Made by a program: the position numbers and the translations under genes. Positions 55,801 through 64,000 of a stretch of 64,000 nucleotides of DNA are shown piece by piece. Position 1 is the first letter of the stretch, and each line of letters opens with the position of its first letter. The DNA comes from Streptomyces rimosus (GTDB lineage Bacteria; Actinomycetota; Actinomycetes; Streptomycetales; Streptomycetaceae): the NCBI RefSeq assembly GCF_008704655.1, contig NZ_CP023688.1:2294001-2358000 (forward strand). Direction: 5' to 3'. The notes under the pieces were generated by a model. The model saw only the letters and a list, made by a program, of their open reading frames with translations, made no database searches and had not been told where the DNA came from.

Positions 55801-57465
55801 ACCCTGACCGTACTGCCGGAGCTGCCGCTGACCACCAACGGGAAGGTGGACCGGGCCGCGCTGCCGGAGGAACAGCCGGGCGACGGGCGGCCGGTGACGC
55901 GGCCCAGCGGGCCGGTGGAGACCGCGCTGGCCGAGGTCTTCGCGTCCGTGCTGGGCGTCGGGGAGGTCGGCGCGGACGACGACTTCTTCGCGCTGGGCGG
56001 TGACTCGATCCTCTCCACCCAGGTCGTCGCGCGCGCCCGGCAGGCCGGGCTGCGGATCACCACGAAGGAGCTCTTCCAGTTCAAGACCGTCGCCGGGCTC
56101 GCCCGGGTGGCGCGGGCCGAGGACGCCGGGGGCGGCGCGGACGACGACGCCCACCGGACCGGGCCGGTGCCGCTCACCCCGGTGCAGCACTGGTTCTTCG
56201 CCCACCACACCGTCAATCCGCACCACTTCAACCAGTCGGTGCTGCTGGAGCTGGTCCCCGGGGCCGACATCGAGGCGCTGCGCCACGCGCTGGGGCTGCT
56301 CATGGAGCGGCACGACGCTCTGCGTACCCGCTTCTCGTACGAGGACGGGGCCTGGCGGCAGGAGATCGGCGCCGAGGCGGACGGCCGGTGGCACTTCCGG
56401 CGGGTGGATCTGGCCGGGTTGGACGAGGCGGACGTGGCCGCGCGGACCGAGGAGGAGACCGTCGCCGCGCAGCGCGGGCTGCATCTGACCGACGGGCCGC
56501 TGGTACGGGCCGTCCTGTTCGACCGCGGCCCCGGGCACGCCCGACAGCTCTTCCTCACCGTGCACCACTTGGTCGTGGACGGGGTGTCCTGGCGCGTCCT
56601 GCTGGACGACCTGCGCCGGGCGTACACCCGGCTCGCCGCCGGGCAGGACGCGGACCTGGGCCCGCGCAGCACCTCCTTCGGGCAGTGGGCGCACCGGCTG
56701 CGCGAGCACACCGCCACCGGCGGGTTCGACGACGAACTGGCCTACTGGCGCGGCCTGCCGGCCGCCGACGAGCCGGCGGACACCGGAACCTTCGCCGAGC
56801 GCCGTACCGTGCACGACGGCCTCGACGCGGCCGACACCGAGGTGCTGCTGCGCCGGGTTCCGGGCGTGCTGCGGGCCAAGGTGGACGAGGTACTGCTGGC
56901 CATGCTCGGCCAGGCGCTCAGCGGCTGGGACGGCACCGTACCGGCCCTCGTGGACCTGGAGGGACACGGCCGGGAGGACATCCTCGACGGCGTCGATCTC
57001 AGCGGCACCGTGGGCTGGTTCACCACCATCCACCCCGTCGCGCTCGACGTGCCCAAGGACGCGGCCCCCAAGGACGCCGTACGGGCCGTCAAGCGGCAGC
57101 TGCGCACCCTGCCCCGGCACGGCATCGGGTACGGCGCCCTGCGCCACCTGACGTCCGGTACGGGTCCGGCCGAACCGGCCCTGCCGCCCGCCCACGCCCG
57201 GATCGCCTTCAACTACCTCGGCCAGTGGGACGGGCAGCTCCCCGACGGCGACGCCCTGGTGGCCCGCCATCTCGACCACGGCGGCCAGGACCACGAACCG
57301 GCCGAACGGCGGCTGTACGAGCTGGAGATCGCCGCCGCGGTCGAGCACGGCCGGCTCGACCTGAGCTGCGCCTACTCCCCCGCCCGGCACGACGCGGCGG
57401 TGGTCGCCGGTCTGCTGCGGACGGTGGCCGACGGCCTGAGGGAGCTGGTGCGCTCATGCGCCTGA
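52867..57465 (+). CDS. NRPS, module 6 (C-A-T-E), terminal
   Basis: A 1532-residue synthetase from ATG 52867 with AAGGAAGGAG upstream. Domains: C (LHHIIHDG ~179), A (~495-1000), T (LGGDSILSTQ ~1042) and E (VHHLVVDG ~1235) at the C-terminus, with no thioesterase. The by-eye code D-G-W-S-L-V-G-V-G-K has the Gly-Trp start seen in some Trp-activating domains, fitting (5-chloro)tryptophan. The terminal epimerase gives a D-residue on the final carrier, the substrate form preferred by PBP-type cyclases such as the one at 32480. No MbtH-like helper was found in the window. Confidence 0.93.
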   Translation: MSPSREERIAALPEHLRALLRSRLSGAAGTDEAPEADAVRPVPRGGPLPMSFAQQRMWFLQEFDPLAVGYNSSFALRLRGTLDTAALHRAVNAVVARHESLRTTFDSIDGAPVQIPHALVAIDLPVVDLTCADPLEREQELRTAVERENARPFDLRTGPLLRTLLVRTGERDHVLVLSLHHIIHDGWSLGLFTRQLGEAYDTALSGGDPHIAPAPVQYADFAVRQRERMSGGALDDSLAYWKQQLDGVAPLQLPTDRTRPAVLSGAGGAHIFEVPAGVVAGLRTLTAQTGATLFMTLTAAAQLLLARYSRQEDIAVGTPVAGRGGSGELDELIGCFLNTLVLRGRVELEQSFREFLLRTRETVLTAFSHEEVPFEQIVDAVQPDRDPSRMPLAQVLVVLQNMPEATLELSGVTVEVLQLPQASTGFDLVWAFEERPDGTLWAAAEYSADLFDAETVRRMSGHLVNLLRSVAAAPDSRMGRLGLLDPAEHERLTRDWARNPLPPTEAGPVHAMVARRATERPDAVAVRCGDRRVTYGELDAGANRLARRLGDEGVRPGDVVGVCCERGPDQVLATLAVLKAGAAFLPLHPAFPAARRALMLSETGASLVLTGTALLDGLTDAGVRTLAVDAERPRLAAYDATEPDTARTDPKDLAYIIYTSGSTGTPKGVLLRHGGLANMIDASRRKLDVGPDMTVCQLSAPSFDGAVWETFTGLASGAVLALPDDPAEALGSAQITRLADGRPTVLSLPPAALAAVEPRALPGGSVILAVGDRCPADLARTWSRSHRFINGYGPTENSVGATMYEGDGTERADAADRLPIGRPLPNVEVHVLDGFGNPVPAGVTGEIHLGGAQVAAGYLGRPDLTARRFVAHPFSDDPEARLYRTGDLAAWLPDGKLDFRGRVDDQVKIRGFRIEPGEIEAAMARHPRVAQAAVVVRPGPRGKRLAGYVVPASGEGTSLAAEVHELLSGELPAFMVPSTLTVLPELPLTTNGKVDRAALPEEQPGDGRPVTRPSGPVETALAEVFASVLGVGEVGADDDFFALGGDSILSTQVVARARQAGLRITTKELFQFKTVAGLARVARAEDAGGGADDDAHRTGPVPLTPVQHWFFAHHTVNPHHFNQSVLLELVPGADIEALRHALGLLMERHDALRTRFSYEDGAWRQEIGAEADGRWHFRRVDLAGLDEADVAARTEEETVAAQRGLHLTDGPLVRAVLFDRGPGHARQLFLTVHHLVVDGVSWRVLLDDLRRAYTRLAAGQDADLGPRSTSFGQWAHRLREHTATGGFDDELAYWRGLPAADEPADTGTFAERRTVHDGLDAADTEVLLRRVPGVLRAKVDEVLLAMLGQALSGWDGTVPALVDLEGHGREDILDGVDLSGTVGWFTTIHPVALDVPKDAAPKDAVRAVKRQLRTLPRHGIGYGALRHLTSGTGPAEPALPPAHARIAFNYLGQWDGQLPDGDALVARHLDHGGQDHEPAERRLYELEIAAAVEHGRLDLSCAYSPARHDAAVVAGLLRTVADGLRELVRSCA

Positions 57466-57520
57466 CCCGCTCCGGGCCCCTTCACACGATCGGCTCCTCC
57501 CGACGACAGGAAGACACCTC

Positions 57521-58273
57521 ATGACGACTCCCCACCCGTGGCTGGTGACTCCGGCCAGACGTCCCGCCGCGGGAACCCGGCTGGTCTGCCTGCCGCACGC
57601 CGGCGGCAGCGCCAGCTTCTACCGGCGCTGGGCCCAGCACCTGGACTGCGACGTCGAGTTGCAGATCGTCCAGTACCCCGGCCGGGAGGAACGGGTCGAC
57701 GAGCCGTTCCTCACCGATCCGGAGGCGCTGGTGGAGGCCGTCGCCGGCGCGGTGCTGGAGACCGCGCGGCCGGACGTGGAGACGGTCCTGTTCGGCCACA
57801 GCATGGGAGCGCTGATCGGGTACGAGACGGTCCGCACCCTGGCGGCGCGCGGCCTGCGCGTGGGCCGGCTGTTCGTCTCCGGCCAGGCGGCCCCGGACGA
57901 GCGGATCGGCCGGGAGCCCGCCACGGCGCTGTCCGACGACGCCATCCTGCACGAGGTCGAGACGCACGGCGGCACACAGATGAGCGTCTTCGACGACCCG
58001 GAGATCCGGGAGATGGTGCTGCCGATCCTGCGCAACGACTACCTGCTGATCGACTCCTACAGCCCGCGCGCGACGCCCCCGGTCGACGCCTCGGTCATCG
58101 CGCTCGCCGGCGACCGGGACACCAGCGTCAGCGTGGCGCGGGTGCGGCGATGGGAGGGTGTGGCCGGCAAGGAGTTCCACCTGCACACCTTCCCCGGCGG
58201 GCACTTCTTCCTGGCCGAGCAGCGCGCTCAGGTCATCACCGTGCTGCACCAGTACCTGCGCACCGGGGCCTGA
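57521..58273 (+). CDS. Type II (editing) thioesterase
   Basis: A 250-residue alpha/beta hydrolase from ATG 57521. It has LVCLPHAGGSASFYRRW, the nucleophile elbow GHSMG and the late catalytic His in FPGGHFFL. Free-standing enzymes of this type remove misloaded acyl groups from NRPS carrier domains. It is the last gene of the NRPS operon, with two hairpins downstream. Confidence 0.92.
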   Translation: MTTPHPWLVTPARRPAAGTRLVCLPHAGGSASFYRRWAQHLDCDVELQIVQYPGREERVDEPFLTDPEALVEAVAGAVLETARPDVETVLFGHSMGALIGYETVRTLAARGLRVGRLFVSGQAAPDERIGREPATALSDDAILHEVETHGGTQMSVFDDPEIREMVLPILRNDYLLIDSYSPRATPPVDASVIALAGDRDTSVSVARVRRWEGVAGKEFHLHTFPGGHFFLAEQRAQVITVLHQYLRTGA

Positions 58274-58276
58274 GAA

Positions 58277-58303
58277 CAGCCGTACGGCACAGCCGTACGG
58301 CTG
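58277..58303 (+). terminator. Hairpin after the type II thioesterase
   Basis: CAGCCGTACGG (58277-58287) and CCGTACGGCTG (58293-58303) form a perfect 11-bp stem with a 5-nt loop immediately after the stop codon. Confidence 0.6.
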
Positions 58304-58360
58304 AGCCCTACAGCACAACCGGCAGCGAAATGCCGGCGCATTGCGCGAGAACTTAATGAC

Positions 58361-58410
58361 GCACTCCGGGCGGCACCGCACCGAGCGAAATGCGGCGCCG
58401 CCCGGAGTGC
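58361..58410 (+). terminator. Strong terminator of the NRPS operon
   Basis: GCACTCCGGGCGGC (58361-58374) pairs without mismatch with GCCGCCCGGAGTGC (58397-58410), a 14-bp stem. It separates the assembly-line operon from the halogenase operon, so the latter probably has its own promoter within 58411-58570. Confidence 0.75.
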
Positions 58411-58580
58411 TGCCGTTTCCCGTAATCCGCCGCCGCGCACCGCCCTTTCGGGCACCTGGAGTGCAGGTTTCCACCGAGCCTTAAAAGCTTGTCCTGATCT
58501 CGCGGTCTGCTGAAGGATTCCGACGGTGCCGGCGACCGAATCCATCGCCGGGGTACACGACTTCACACGGGAGGGCCTCA

Positions 58581-60143
58581 GTGCTCACAAACGTCGTCAT
58601 CGTCGGTGGAGGCACCTCCGGCTGGATGAGCGCATCGTATTTGAAGGCCGCGTTCGGCGACCGCCTTTCGGTCACGGTGCTGGAATCCAAGCGGATCAAG
58701 ACGATCGGGGTCGGCGAGGCCACCTTCAGCACGGTGCGCCATTTCTTCGACTACCTGGGGCTGCCCGAGCACGTGTGGATGCCGAAGTGCAACGCCACGT
58801 ACAAGCTCGGTATCCGCTTCGAGAACTGGCACCGCAAGGGCAGCTACTTCTACCACCCCTTCGAGCGGCTGCGGGTCGTCGACGGGTTCCCGCTCACCGA
58901 CTGGTGGCTGCACCGCAAGCCGGGCAACAGCGAGCGGTTCGACCAGGACGTGTTCCTGATGTCGGCGATCTGCGACGCCGAGCGCTCCCCCCGCTACATG
59001 GACGGCACCCTCTTCGAGCAGGACTTCAAGGAGCAGACTGACCCGAAGGACCGGAAGCCGGAGCGCAGCACCCTCACCGAGCAGGACACCCAGTTCCCGT
59101 ACGCCTACCAGTTCGACGCCAGCCTGCTGGCCGACTACCTCTGCGCGTACTCCACCGAACGCGGGGTGCGGCACATCGAGGACGACGTCGTGGAGGTCGC
59201 CAGGGACGACCGCGGCTGGATCGGCCACCTGCGGACCCGTGAGCACGGGGAGGTCACCGCGGACCTCTTCATCGACTGCACCGGCTTCAAGGGCCTGCTG
59301 CTGAACGAGGCGCTGGAGGAGCCCGTCATCTCCTTCCAGGACACGCTGCCCAACGACCGGGCGGTGGCCCTGCGGGTGCCGGTCGACATGGAGAAGCGCG
59401 GGCTGCGCCCGTGCACCACGGCCACCGCGCAGGACGCCGGGTGGATCTGGACCATTCCGCTCTTCGGGCGCATCGGCACCGGTTATGTGTACGCGAGCGA
59501 CTACACCACACCGGAAGAGGCCGAGCGCACCCTGCGCGAGTTCGTCGGCCCGGACGCCAAGGACGTGGAGGCCAACCACATCCGCATGCGCATCGGCCGC
59601 AGCCGGAACGCCTGGGTCAACAACTGCGTGGCCGTCGGGCTCTCCAGCGGATTCGTGGAGCCGCTGGAGTCGACCGGCATCTTCTTCATCCAGCAGGGCA
59701 TCGAACAGCTCGTCAAGCATTTCCCGGGCGCGGACTGGAACCCGCAGCTCCGCGATTCCTACAACCGCGCCATCGGGAACACGATCGACGGTGTACGGGA
59801 ATTCCTGGTGATGCACTACCGGGGGGCCGGCCGCAACGACAACCAGTACTGGAAGGACGCCAAGACGCGCGCCCTGCCGGACGGACTCGCCGAGCGCCTG
59901 GACATGTGGCGCTCCAAGCTCCCCACCACCGAAACCATCTTCCCGAATTACCACGGCTTCGAGCCGTATTCGTACCACTCGATGCTGCTCGGTCTCGGCG
60001 GTGTCGACCTCAAGGCCCCGCCCGCGCTGGCCCTGATGGACGACTCGGCGGCGCAGGCGGAGTTCAAGCTGCTGCGCGCCCAGTCGCAGGAGCTCGCCAA
60101 GCGCCTGCCGAGCCAGTACGAGTACCTGGCCCAGATGCATTGA
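58581..60143 (+). CDS. FAD-dependent tryptophan halogenase, PyrH-like (5-halogenase)
   Basis: A 520-residue protein from GTG 58581 with GGGAGGG upstream. It has the FADH2-binding GGGTSGWM, the halogenase signature WIWTIP, Lys75 that carries the haloamine, and Glu363 in PLESTGIFFI. Stretches such as VGEATFSTVRHFFDYLGL, KLGIRFENW, YFYHPFERLRVVDGF and NDRAVALRVP closely follow PyrH, the tryptophan 5-halogenase of pyrroindomycin biosynthesis (as recalled, including Lys at position 75). It should make 5-chlorotryptophan for module 6. A flavin reductase two genes downstream supplies FADH2. Confidence 0.92.
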   Translation: MLTNVVIVGGGTSGWMSASYLKAAFGDRLSVTVLESKRIKTIGVGEATFSTVRHFFDYLGLPEHVWMPKCNATYKLGIRFENWHRKGSYFYHPFERLRVVDGFPLTDWWLHRKPGNSERFDQDVFLMSAICDAERSPRYMDGTLFEQDFKEQTDPKDRKPERSTLTEQDTQFPYAYQFDASLLADYLCAYSTERGVRHIEDDVVEVARDDRGWIGHLRTREHGEVTADLFIDCTGFKGLLLNEALEEPVISFQDTLPNDRAVALRVPVDMEKRGLRPCTTATAQDAGWIWTIPLFGRIGTGYVYASDYTTPEEAERTLREFVGPDAKDVEANHIRMRIGRSRNAWVNNCVAVGLSSGFVEPLESTGIFFIQQGIEQLVKHFPGADWNPQLRDSYNRAIGNTIDGVREFLVMHYRGAGRNDNQYWKDAKTRALPDGLAERLDMWRSKLPTTETIFPNYHGFEPYSYHSMLLGLGGVDLKAPPALALMDDSAAQAEFKLLRAQSQELAKRLPSQYEYLAQMH

Positions 60144-60180
60144 CCACGAGCCGAACCGTCGCGTCCTGGAAGGAGGAGCC

Positions 60181-61440
60181 GTGGAGGCGCTGACGTACGT
60201 CCCCGCCGTGGTGCTGGTGGCGTCCGTGGCCCCGGCCGTGTGGCTCGGCAGGCGGGCCGCCCGCCTGCTCGGCCAGCCCGCCATCGTCGGGGAGATCATG
60301 GCCTGTCTGCTCCTCGGGGCCGTGCTGGCCGGTCGGTTCGGCTGGGGCGGGGAAGCCACCGACGGCTTGCCGGTGCTGGAGAAGGCCGGGCACCTGGCCC
60401 TCGCGCTCTTCGTGGTCGGCGCCGTGCAGGAGATCCGCGCCGGCGCCGGCAAGCTCGGCGGCCGCGTGGTGGCCTGGACGGCGGCCGGTTCCGCGCTGCT
60501 GCCGATGGCCTGCGGCACGCTGCTGGCCGTCTGGATCCTCCTCGGGGGCGATCCCGCGCTGCGCGGTACGGCTCCCACCACCGCGTTCGTGCTGATGCTG
60601 GCGGGCGCGCTGTCGGTCACGGCGGTTCCGGTGCTCGCGGGGGTCCTCCAGGACCGCGGGATGCTGCACACCCGTACCGGACGGCTGGCGATGGCCGCCG
60701 CGGTGACCATGGACGCGGTCAACTGGGCCCTGCTGGCGGTGGCCGTCGGCCTGGCCACCGGCGGCGGACAGGCCACCCCGGCCCTGGTGTTCACGGCCGG
60801 GCTGCTGCTGGCCCGGGGCCTGCGCCGGCTCGGTGAGCTGCCCGCCGCCCGCGCCCTGGCGCACCGGGCGCGGCCCGCGCTCCCCACCGCGCTGGTGGCG
60901 CTGACGACGGTGGCGGCGGCGCTGCTCACCGCCGGTCTGGGCCTGACCGATGTGCTGGGCGCCGTCCTGGTCGCGCTGGCCCTGCCCGCCGACGGCGGCA
61001 CCGGCCCCTGGACGCGGGCCGCCCGTACCGTCGGGCAGTGGGGCCGGACCGTACTGCCGCTGCTGTTCGTGCTGACCGGCGCGGGCCTCGGCGGCGGCCC
61101 TGCCGGGATCTTCTCCTGGCAGGCGACGATCCTGGCCGTCGCCCTGGCCCTGGCCGGCAAGCTCGTCGGCTCCTACCTCGGCGCCCGGGCCGGCGGCCAG
61201 GACACCCGGACCAGCATGCGGCTCGCGGCGCTGCTCAACACCCGCGGCCTGACGGAGATCACCTTCCTCCAGATCGGCTACCAGGCGGGCATCCTGACGC
61301 CCGCCCTCTACCTCGCACTCGTCGTCATGGCACTCGTCACGACGGCGCTGGCCGGCCCGCTTCTGTGGGCCGTCGGCCGCGGTGCCCCGGGGCGCACCCC
61401 GGAGGCCGCGGACCACTCCCTCCACCCAGTCGAGCGGTGA
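60181..61440 (+). CDS. Kef-type cation/proton antiporter
   Basis: A 419-residue protein from GTG 60181 with GGAGGA upstream. It has about 12-13 hydrophobic segments, including GQPAIVGEIMACLLLGAVLAG, MLAGALSVTAVPVLAGVLQDRGM and NTRGLTEITFLQIGYQAGIL, typical of monovalent cation:proton antiporter-2 proteins. It lies between halogenase and flavin reductase. Similar genes occur in other peptide clusters and may support export or ion balance; its exact role is unknown. Confidence 0.85.
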   Translation: MEALTYVPAVVLVASVAPAVWLGRRAARLLGQPAIVGEIMACLLLGAVLAGRFGWGGEATDGLPVLEKAGHLALALFVVGAVQEIRAGAGKLGGRVVAWTAAGSALLPMACGTLLAVWILLGGDPALRGTAPTTAFVLMLAGALSVTAVPVLAGVLQDRGMLHTRTGRLAMAAAVTMDAVNWALLAVAVGLATGGGQATPALVFTAGLLLARGLRRLGELPAARALAHRARPALPTALVALTTVAAALLTAGLGLTDVLGAVLVALALPADGGTGPWTRAARTVGQWGRTVLPLLFVLTGAGLGGGPAGIFSWQATILAVALALAGKLVGSYLGARAGGQDTRTSMRLAALLNTRGLTEITFLQIGYQAGILTPALYLALVVMALVTTALAGPLLWAVGRGAPGRTPEAADHSLHPVER

Positions 61441-61445
61441 GTCAC

Positions 61446-61958
61446 GTGGAACTCGTCACCCCCATCAGCCAGGTCAGCACCCCCACCGGATTCCGCGACT
61501 TCATGGCGGGCTTCCCCAGCGGGGTCGCCGTCGTCACGGCCACCGACGCCCAGGGCAGGCCCTGGGGCATGACCTGCTCCTCCCTGTGCAGCGTCACCCT
61601 GGACCCGCCCACGCTGCTGGTCGGCATGCGCCTGGAGAGCCCCACCCTGCGCGCGGTCATGCTCAGCGGCTCCTTCGCCGTGAACCTGCTGCACCACAAG
61701 GGGCAGGCGACGGCCGAGCTGTTCGCCTCCGGCGCGCCGGACCGCTTCGAGACCACGCCGTGGCACACCCCCGAGGAGGCCGCGGGACCGCATCTGTCCC
61801 GCGACGCCCACGCGGTGGCCGACTGCCGGGTCCGCCAGTCCGTGCGCGTCGGCGGACAGCGGATGGTCTTCGGCGAGGTCCTGCGGATCAGCGGGCCCAC
61901 CGACGAGCCCCCGCTGCTGTACGGAAACCGCCGGTTCGGCGTCTGGCCGGCCGGCTGA
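61446..61958 (+). CDS. Flavin reductase (halogenase partner)
   Basis: A 170-residue protein from GTG 61446, 5 bp after the antiporter. FPSGVAVVTATDAQGRPWGMTCSSLCSVTLDPPTLLVGM is the canonical NAD(P)H:flavin oxidoreductase (HpaC/RutF-like) opening. It reduces free FAD for the tryptophan halogenase. Confidence 0.92.
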   Translation: MELVTPISQVSTPTGFRDFMAGFPSGVAVVTATDAQGRPWGMTCSSLCSVTLDPPTLLVGMRLESPTLRAVMLSGSFAVNLLHHKGQATAELFASGAPDRFETTPWHTPEEAAGPHLSRDAHAVADCRVRQSVRVGGQRMVFGEVLRISGPTDEPPLLYGNRRFGVWPAG

Positions 61959-62010
61959 CCCCCTCCGCGCCCCCCCGCGCGGCCCTCCAGCAACAGGAGA
62001 CACCTCCCTC

Positions 62011-62838
62011 ATGAGCGCAACCACGCGCACCCGCACCCCCGGACCACGTCACTACCTGATGTGCCGCCCCACCCACTTCGACGTCACCTACGCCATCAAC
62101 CCGTGGATGGACCCGGCCAAGCCGGTCGACACCGGGCTGGCGGTGGCCCAGTGGGAGAGCCTGCGCGACCTCTACCTCTCCCTCGGCCACACCGTGGAGT
62201 TCATCGAGCCGGTGCCCGGCCTGCCCGACATGGTCTACGCCGCGAACGGCGCGACCGTCGTCGACGGCAAGGTCCTCGGCGCCCGCTTCCGCAACGCCGA
62301 GCGCGCCGCGGAAGGCCCCGCCTACCTGGACTGGTTCCGTGACCGGGGCTTCGAGGTGCACGACCCGGCGCACATCAACGAGGGCGAGGGCGACTTCCTC
62401 GTCACCGGGCGGTACGTCCTGGCCGGCCACGGCTTCCGCAGCTCCCGCGACGGGCACGCCGAGGCGCAGGAGTTCTTCGGCCGTCCGGTCATCGGCCTGG
62501 AGCTGACCGACCCCGCGTACTACCACCTGGACACCGCGCTCGCCGTCCTGGACGACGACGAAGTCATGTACAACCCGGCCGCGTTCGCCCCGGGCAGCCG
62601 CGCGGTGCTGGAGCGGCTCTTCCCCGGCGCCGTGCTCGCCACGCCGCGCGACGCCGCCGTGTTCGGCCTCAACGCGGTCAGCGACGGCTACCACGTGGTG
62701 CTGCCCGAGGCGGCCACCGGGCTGGCCGGGCAGCTGCGCGCCCGGGGCTTCCACCCGATCGGGGCGGGCCTGACCGAACTGCTCAAGGGCGGCGGCAGCG
62801 TCAAGTGCTGCACGCTCGAACTGCGCGGTCCGCGCTGA
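62011..62838 (+). CDS. Dimethylarginine dimethylaminohydrolase (DDAH)-family hydrolase
   Basis: A 275-residue guanidine-modifying enzyme from ATG 62011. It has the N-terminal CRPTHFDVTYAINPWMD, DMVYAANGATV, the catalytic His in YYHLDTALAVLDDDE and the nucleophilic Cys in GGGSVKCCTLEL. The family hydrolyses (methyl)arginine-type guanidines to citrulline through a Cys-thiouronium intermediate. Inside a peptide cluster it may supply citrulline or ornithine-like material for the basic module 4, or modify an Arg side chain. Substrate not determinable here. Confidence 0.85.
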   Translation: MSATTRTRTPGPRHYLMCRPTHFDVTYAINPWMDPAKPVDTGLAVAQWESLRDLYLSLGHTVEFIEPVPGLPDMVYAANGATVVDGKVLGARFRNAERAAEGPAYLDWFRDRGFEVHDPAHINEGEGDFLVTGRYVLAGHGFRSSRDGHAEAQEFFGRPVIGLELTDPAYYHLDTALAVLDDDEVMYNPAAFAPGSRAVLERLFPGAVLATPRDAAVFGLNAVSDGYHVVLPEAATGLAGQLRARGFHPIGAGLTELLKGGGSVKCCTLELRGPR

Positions 62839-62881
62839 CCTTCCGCCCCGTACCCGCCCCGAGAACCGCAGTGGAGGAGAG

Positions 62882-64000
62882 ATGACGACGATCCTGACCG
62901 GCGCGGACCGAGCCCCGGGCACCGCCGACCGCGGAATCCAGCGCCCCGGCGGGATGCCGGTGGACAAGTACCCGCCGTACGAGGCGGTCGGGCTGCCCGA
63001 CCGGACCTGGCCGGGGCGCCGCGCCGAGCGGGCGCCGCTGTGGTGCAGCGTGGACCTGCGCGACGGCAACCAGGCGCTGACCGACCCGATGGACCCCGAC
63101 CGCAAGATGCGGATGTTCCGCCTGCTGGTGGCGATGGGGTTCAAGGAGATCGAGGTGGGCTACCCGACCGCCTCCCGCGACGACCACGACTTCCTGCGCC
63201 GGCTCATCGAGACCGACGCCATTCCCGAGGACGTGGTCATCCAGGTGATGACGCCGATCCGCGGCGACTTCATCGAGCGGACCGTCAAGGCGCTGGAGGG
63301 GGCCCGGCGGGCGGTGCTCCAGGTCTTCAACCCCACCTCGGCGATCCAGCGCCGGGTGGTGTTCCGCACGGACCGCCGGCAGACCCTCGGCCTGGCCCTG
63401 GAGGGCGCCGAACAGGCCCTCAAGCTCCAGGAGTCGATACCGGGCACGGACATCTTCCTCCAGTACGCGCCGGAGTCCTACACCCACACCGAGCCGGACT
63501 TCGCGCTGGAGATCCTCAACTCCGTCCTGGACTTCTGGGCGCCGCGGGCCCGGCACACCCTGCGGGTCAACCTGCCCGCCACGGTGGAGTGCTTCCCGCC
63601 GCAGGAGTTCGCGGACCGGATCGAGTACACCCACCGCAACCTGGCGCACCGCGAGCGCACCATCCTCGGCGTGCACCCGCACAACGACCGGGGCAGCGGG
63701 GTGGCGGCGGCGGAGCTGGCGGTGCTGGCCGGTGCCGACCGGGTCGAGGGCACCCTGTTCGGCAACGGCGAGCGCTCGGGCAACGTCTGCCTGGTCACGC
63801 TGGCCATGAACCTCTTCTCGCAGGGCATCGACCCGATGCTGGACCTCTCCGACATCGACGGCATCCGGCGGGCGGCCGAGCACTGCACCCAGCTGCCGGT
63901 GGGCGCCCGCCACCCGTGGGCCGGGGACTTCGTCTACACCTCGTTCGCCGGTACGCACCAGGACGCCATCGCCAAGGGCCTGCGCGCCCGCGAGGAGTCG
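62882..64000 (+). CDS. leuA: 2-isopropylmalate synthase homologue, 3' truncated by window edge
   Basis: ATG 62882 with GGAGGAG five bases upstream; 373 codons to the right edge. It has VDLRDGNQALTDPMDP (metal/substrate Arg-Asp), FKEIEVGYPTAS, the metal-binding HPHNDRG and the FGNGERSGNVCL loop of the type II alpha-isopropylmalate synthases. Acetyl-CoA is condensed onto a 2-oxo acid. With the cluster's LeuC/LeuD it completes all but the dehydrogenase step of a chain-extension cycle, so a homologating role in supplying a longer branched amino acid is inferred. The regulatory C-terminal domain lies outside the window. Confidence 0.9.
   Translation, partial: MTTILTGADRAPGTADRGIQRPGGMPVDKYPPYEAVGLPDRTWPGRRAERAPLWCSVDLRDGNQALTDPMDPDRKMRMFRLLVAMGFKEIEVGYPTASRDDHDFLRRLIETDAIPEDVVIQVMTPIRGDFIERTVKALEGARRAVLQVFNPTSAIQRRVVFRTDRRQTLGLALEGAEQALKLQESIPGTDIFLQYAPESYTHTEPDFALEILNSVLDFWAPRARHTLRVNLPATVECFPPQEFADRIEYTHRNLAHRERTILGVHPHNDRGSGVAAAELAVLAGADRVEGTLFGNGERSGNVCLVTLAMNLFSQGIDPMLDLSDIDGIRRAAEHCTQLPVGARHPWAGDFVYTSFAGTHQDAIAKGLRAREES

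Noticed and set aside
62882..64000. Treating the LeuA-like gene as a homocitrate synthase
   Set aside because: The opening VDLRDGNQALTDPMDP and the surrounding sequence follow type II 2-isopropylmalate synthase, and the cluster's LeuCD pair fits that role.

Overview
The window is a high-GC actinomycete chromosome segment, almost certainly Streptomyces. The signs are strongly G/C-biased third codon positions, many GTG starts, GTGA/ATGA stop-start overlaps, a complete conservon, and rare TTA codons confined to regulatory and special-metabolism genes. It holds two recognisable natural-product loci plus a prenyltransferase pair, with regulatory and transport genes between them.

Left part (1-9.5 kb): a partial haem-oxygenase-like redox gene, an aromatic-acid-exporter-like (FUSC) membrane protein, a small secreted protein and a 2-oxoglutarate oxygenase. 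These are followed by a tiny RiPP operon on the minus strand. It encodes a 26-residue precursor ending in AWYIWY (4319-4399) and, 49 bp downstream, one cytochrome P450 (3214-4269). The core is the exact sequence of tryptorubin A, so this is an atropopeptide locus. A divergent MFS exporter beside it carries a one-base frameshift. A DMATS-type prenyltransferase and a PLP aminotransferase follow as a coupled pair.

9.5-15.6 kb: a conservon (cvnA-B-C-D plus a P450), whose P450 has the CYP157-type loss of the K-helix ExxR arginine. Upstream of it lie a DUF2637-like repeat protein and a small conserved protein.

15.6-20.7 kb: a gene-poor stretch with a possible SARP-regulator remnant, a TTA-containing ArsR-like regulator, an orphan ABC ATPase, a truncated paralogue of the regulator, a 36-residue membrane peptide and a lipoprotein.

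20.7-64 kb: one large gene cluster for a hexapeptide. LeuC/LeuD homologues, an aminotransferase, a SyrP-like HxE hydroxylase and an MFS exporter form one coupled operon. A NarL-type two-component system faces a MacB-like ABC/FtsX exporter, whose 3' end is followed by decayed tandem copies of itself. The assembly line is a PBP-type thioesterase, three NRPSs with 2+3+1 modules and epimerases in modules 3, 4 and 6, and a type II thioesterase. A second operon supplies a PyrH-like tryptophan 5-halogenase, a Kef-type antiporter, a flavin reductase, a DDAH-family hydrolase and a 2-isopropylmalate synthase homologue that runs off the right edge.

Together these predict a head-to-tail cyclic hexapeptide of the ulleungmycin/longicatenamycin type. 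It would carry D-5-chlorotryptophan, a chain-extended branched amino acid, a basic residue and probably a hydroxylated acidic residue. The PBP-type enzyme would close the ring from the C-terminal D-residue. No MbtH-like protein, integrase, transposase, CRISPR array, rRNA or tRNA was seen.
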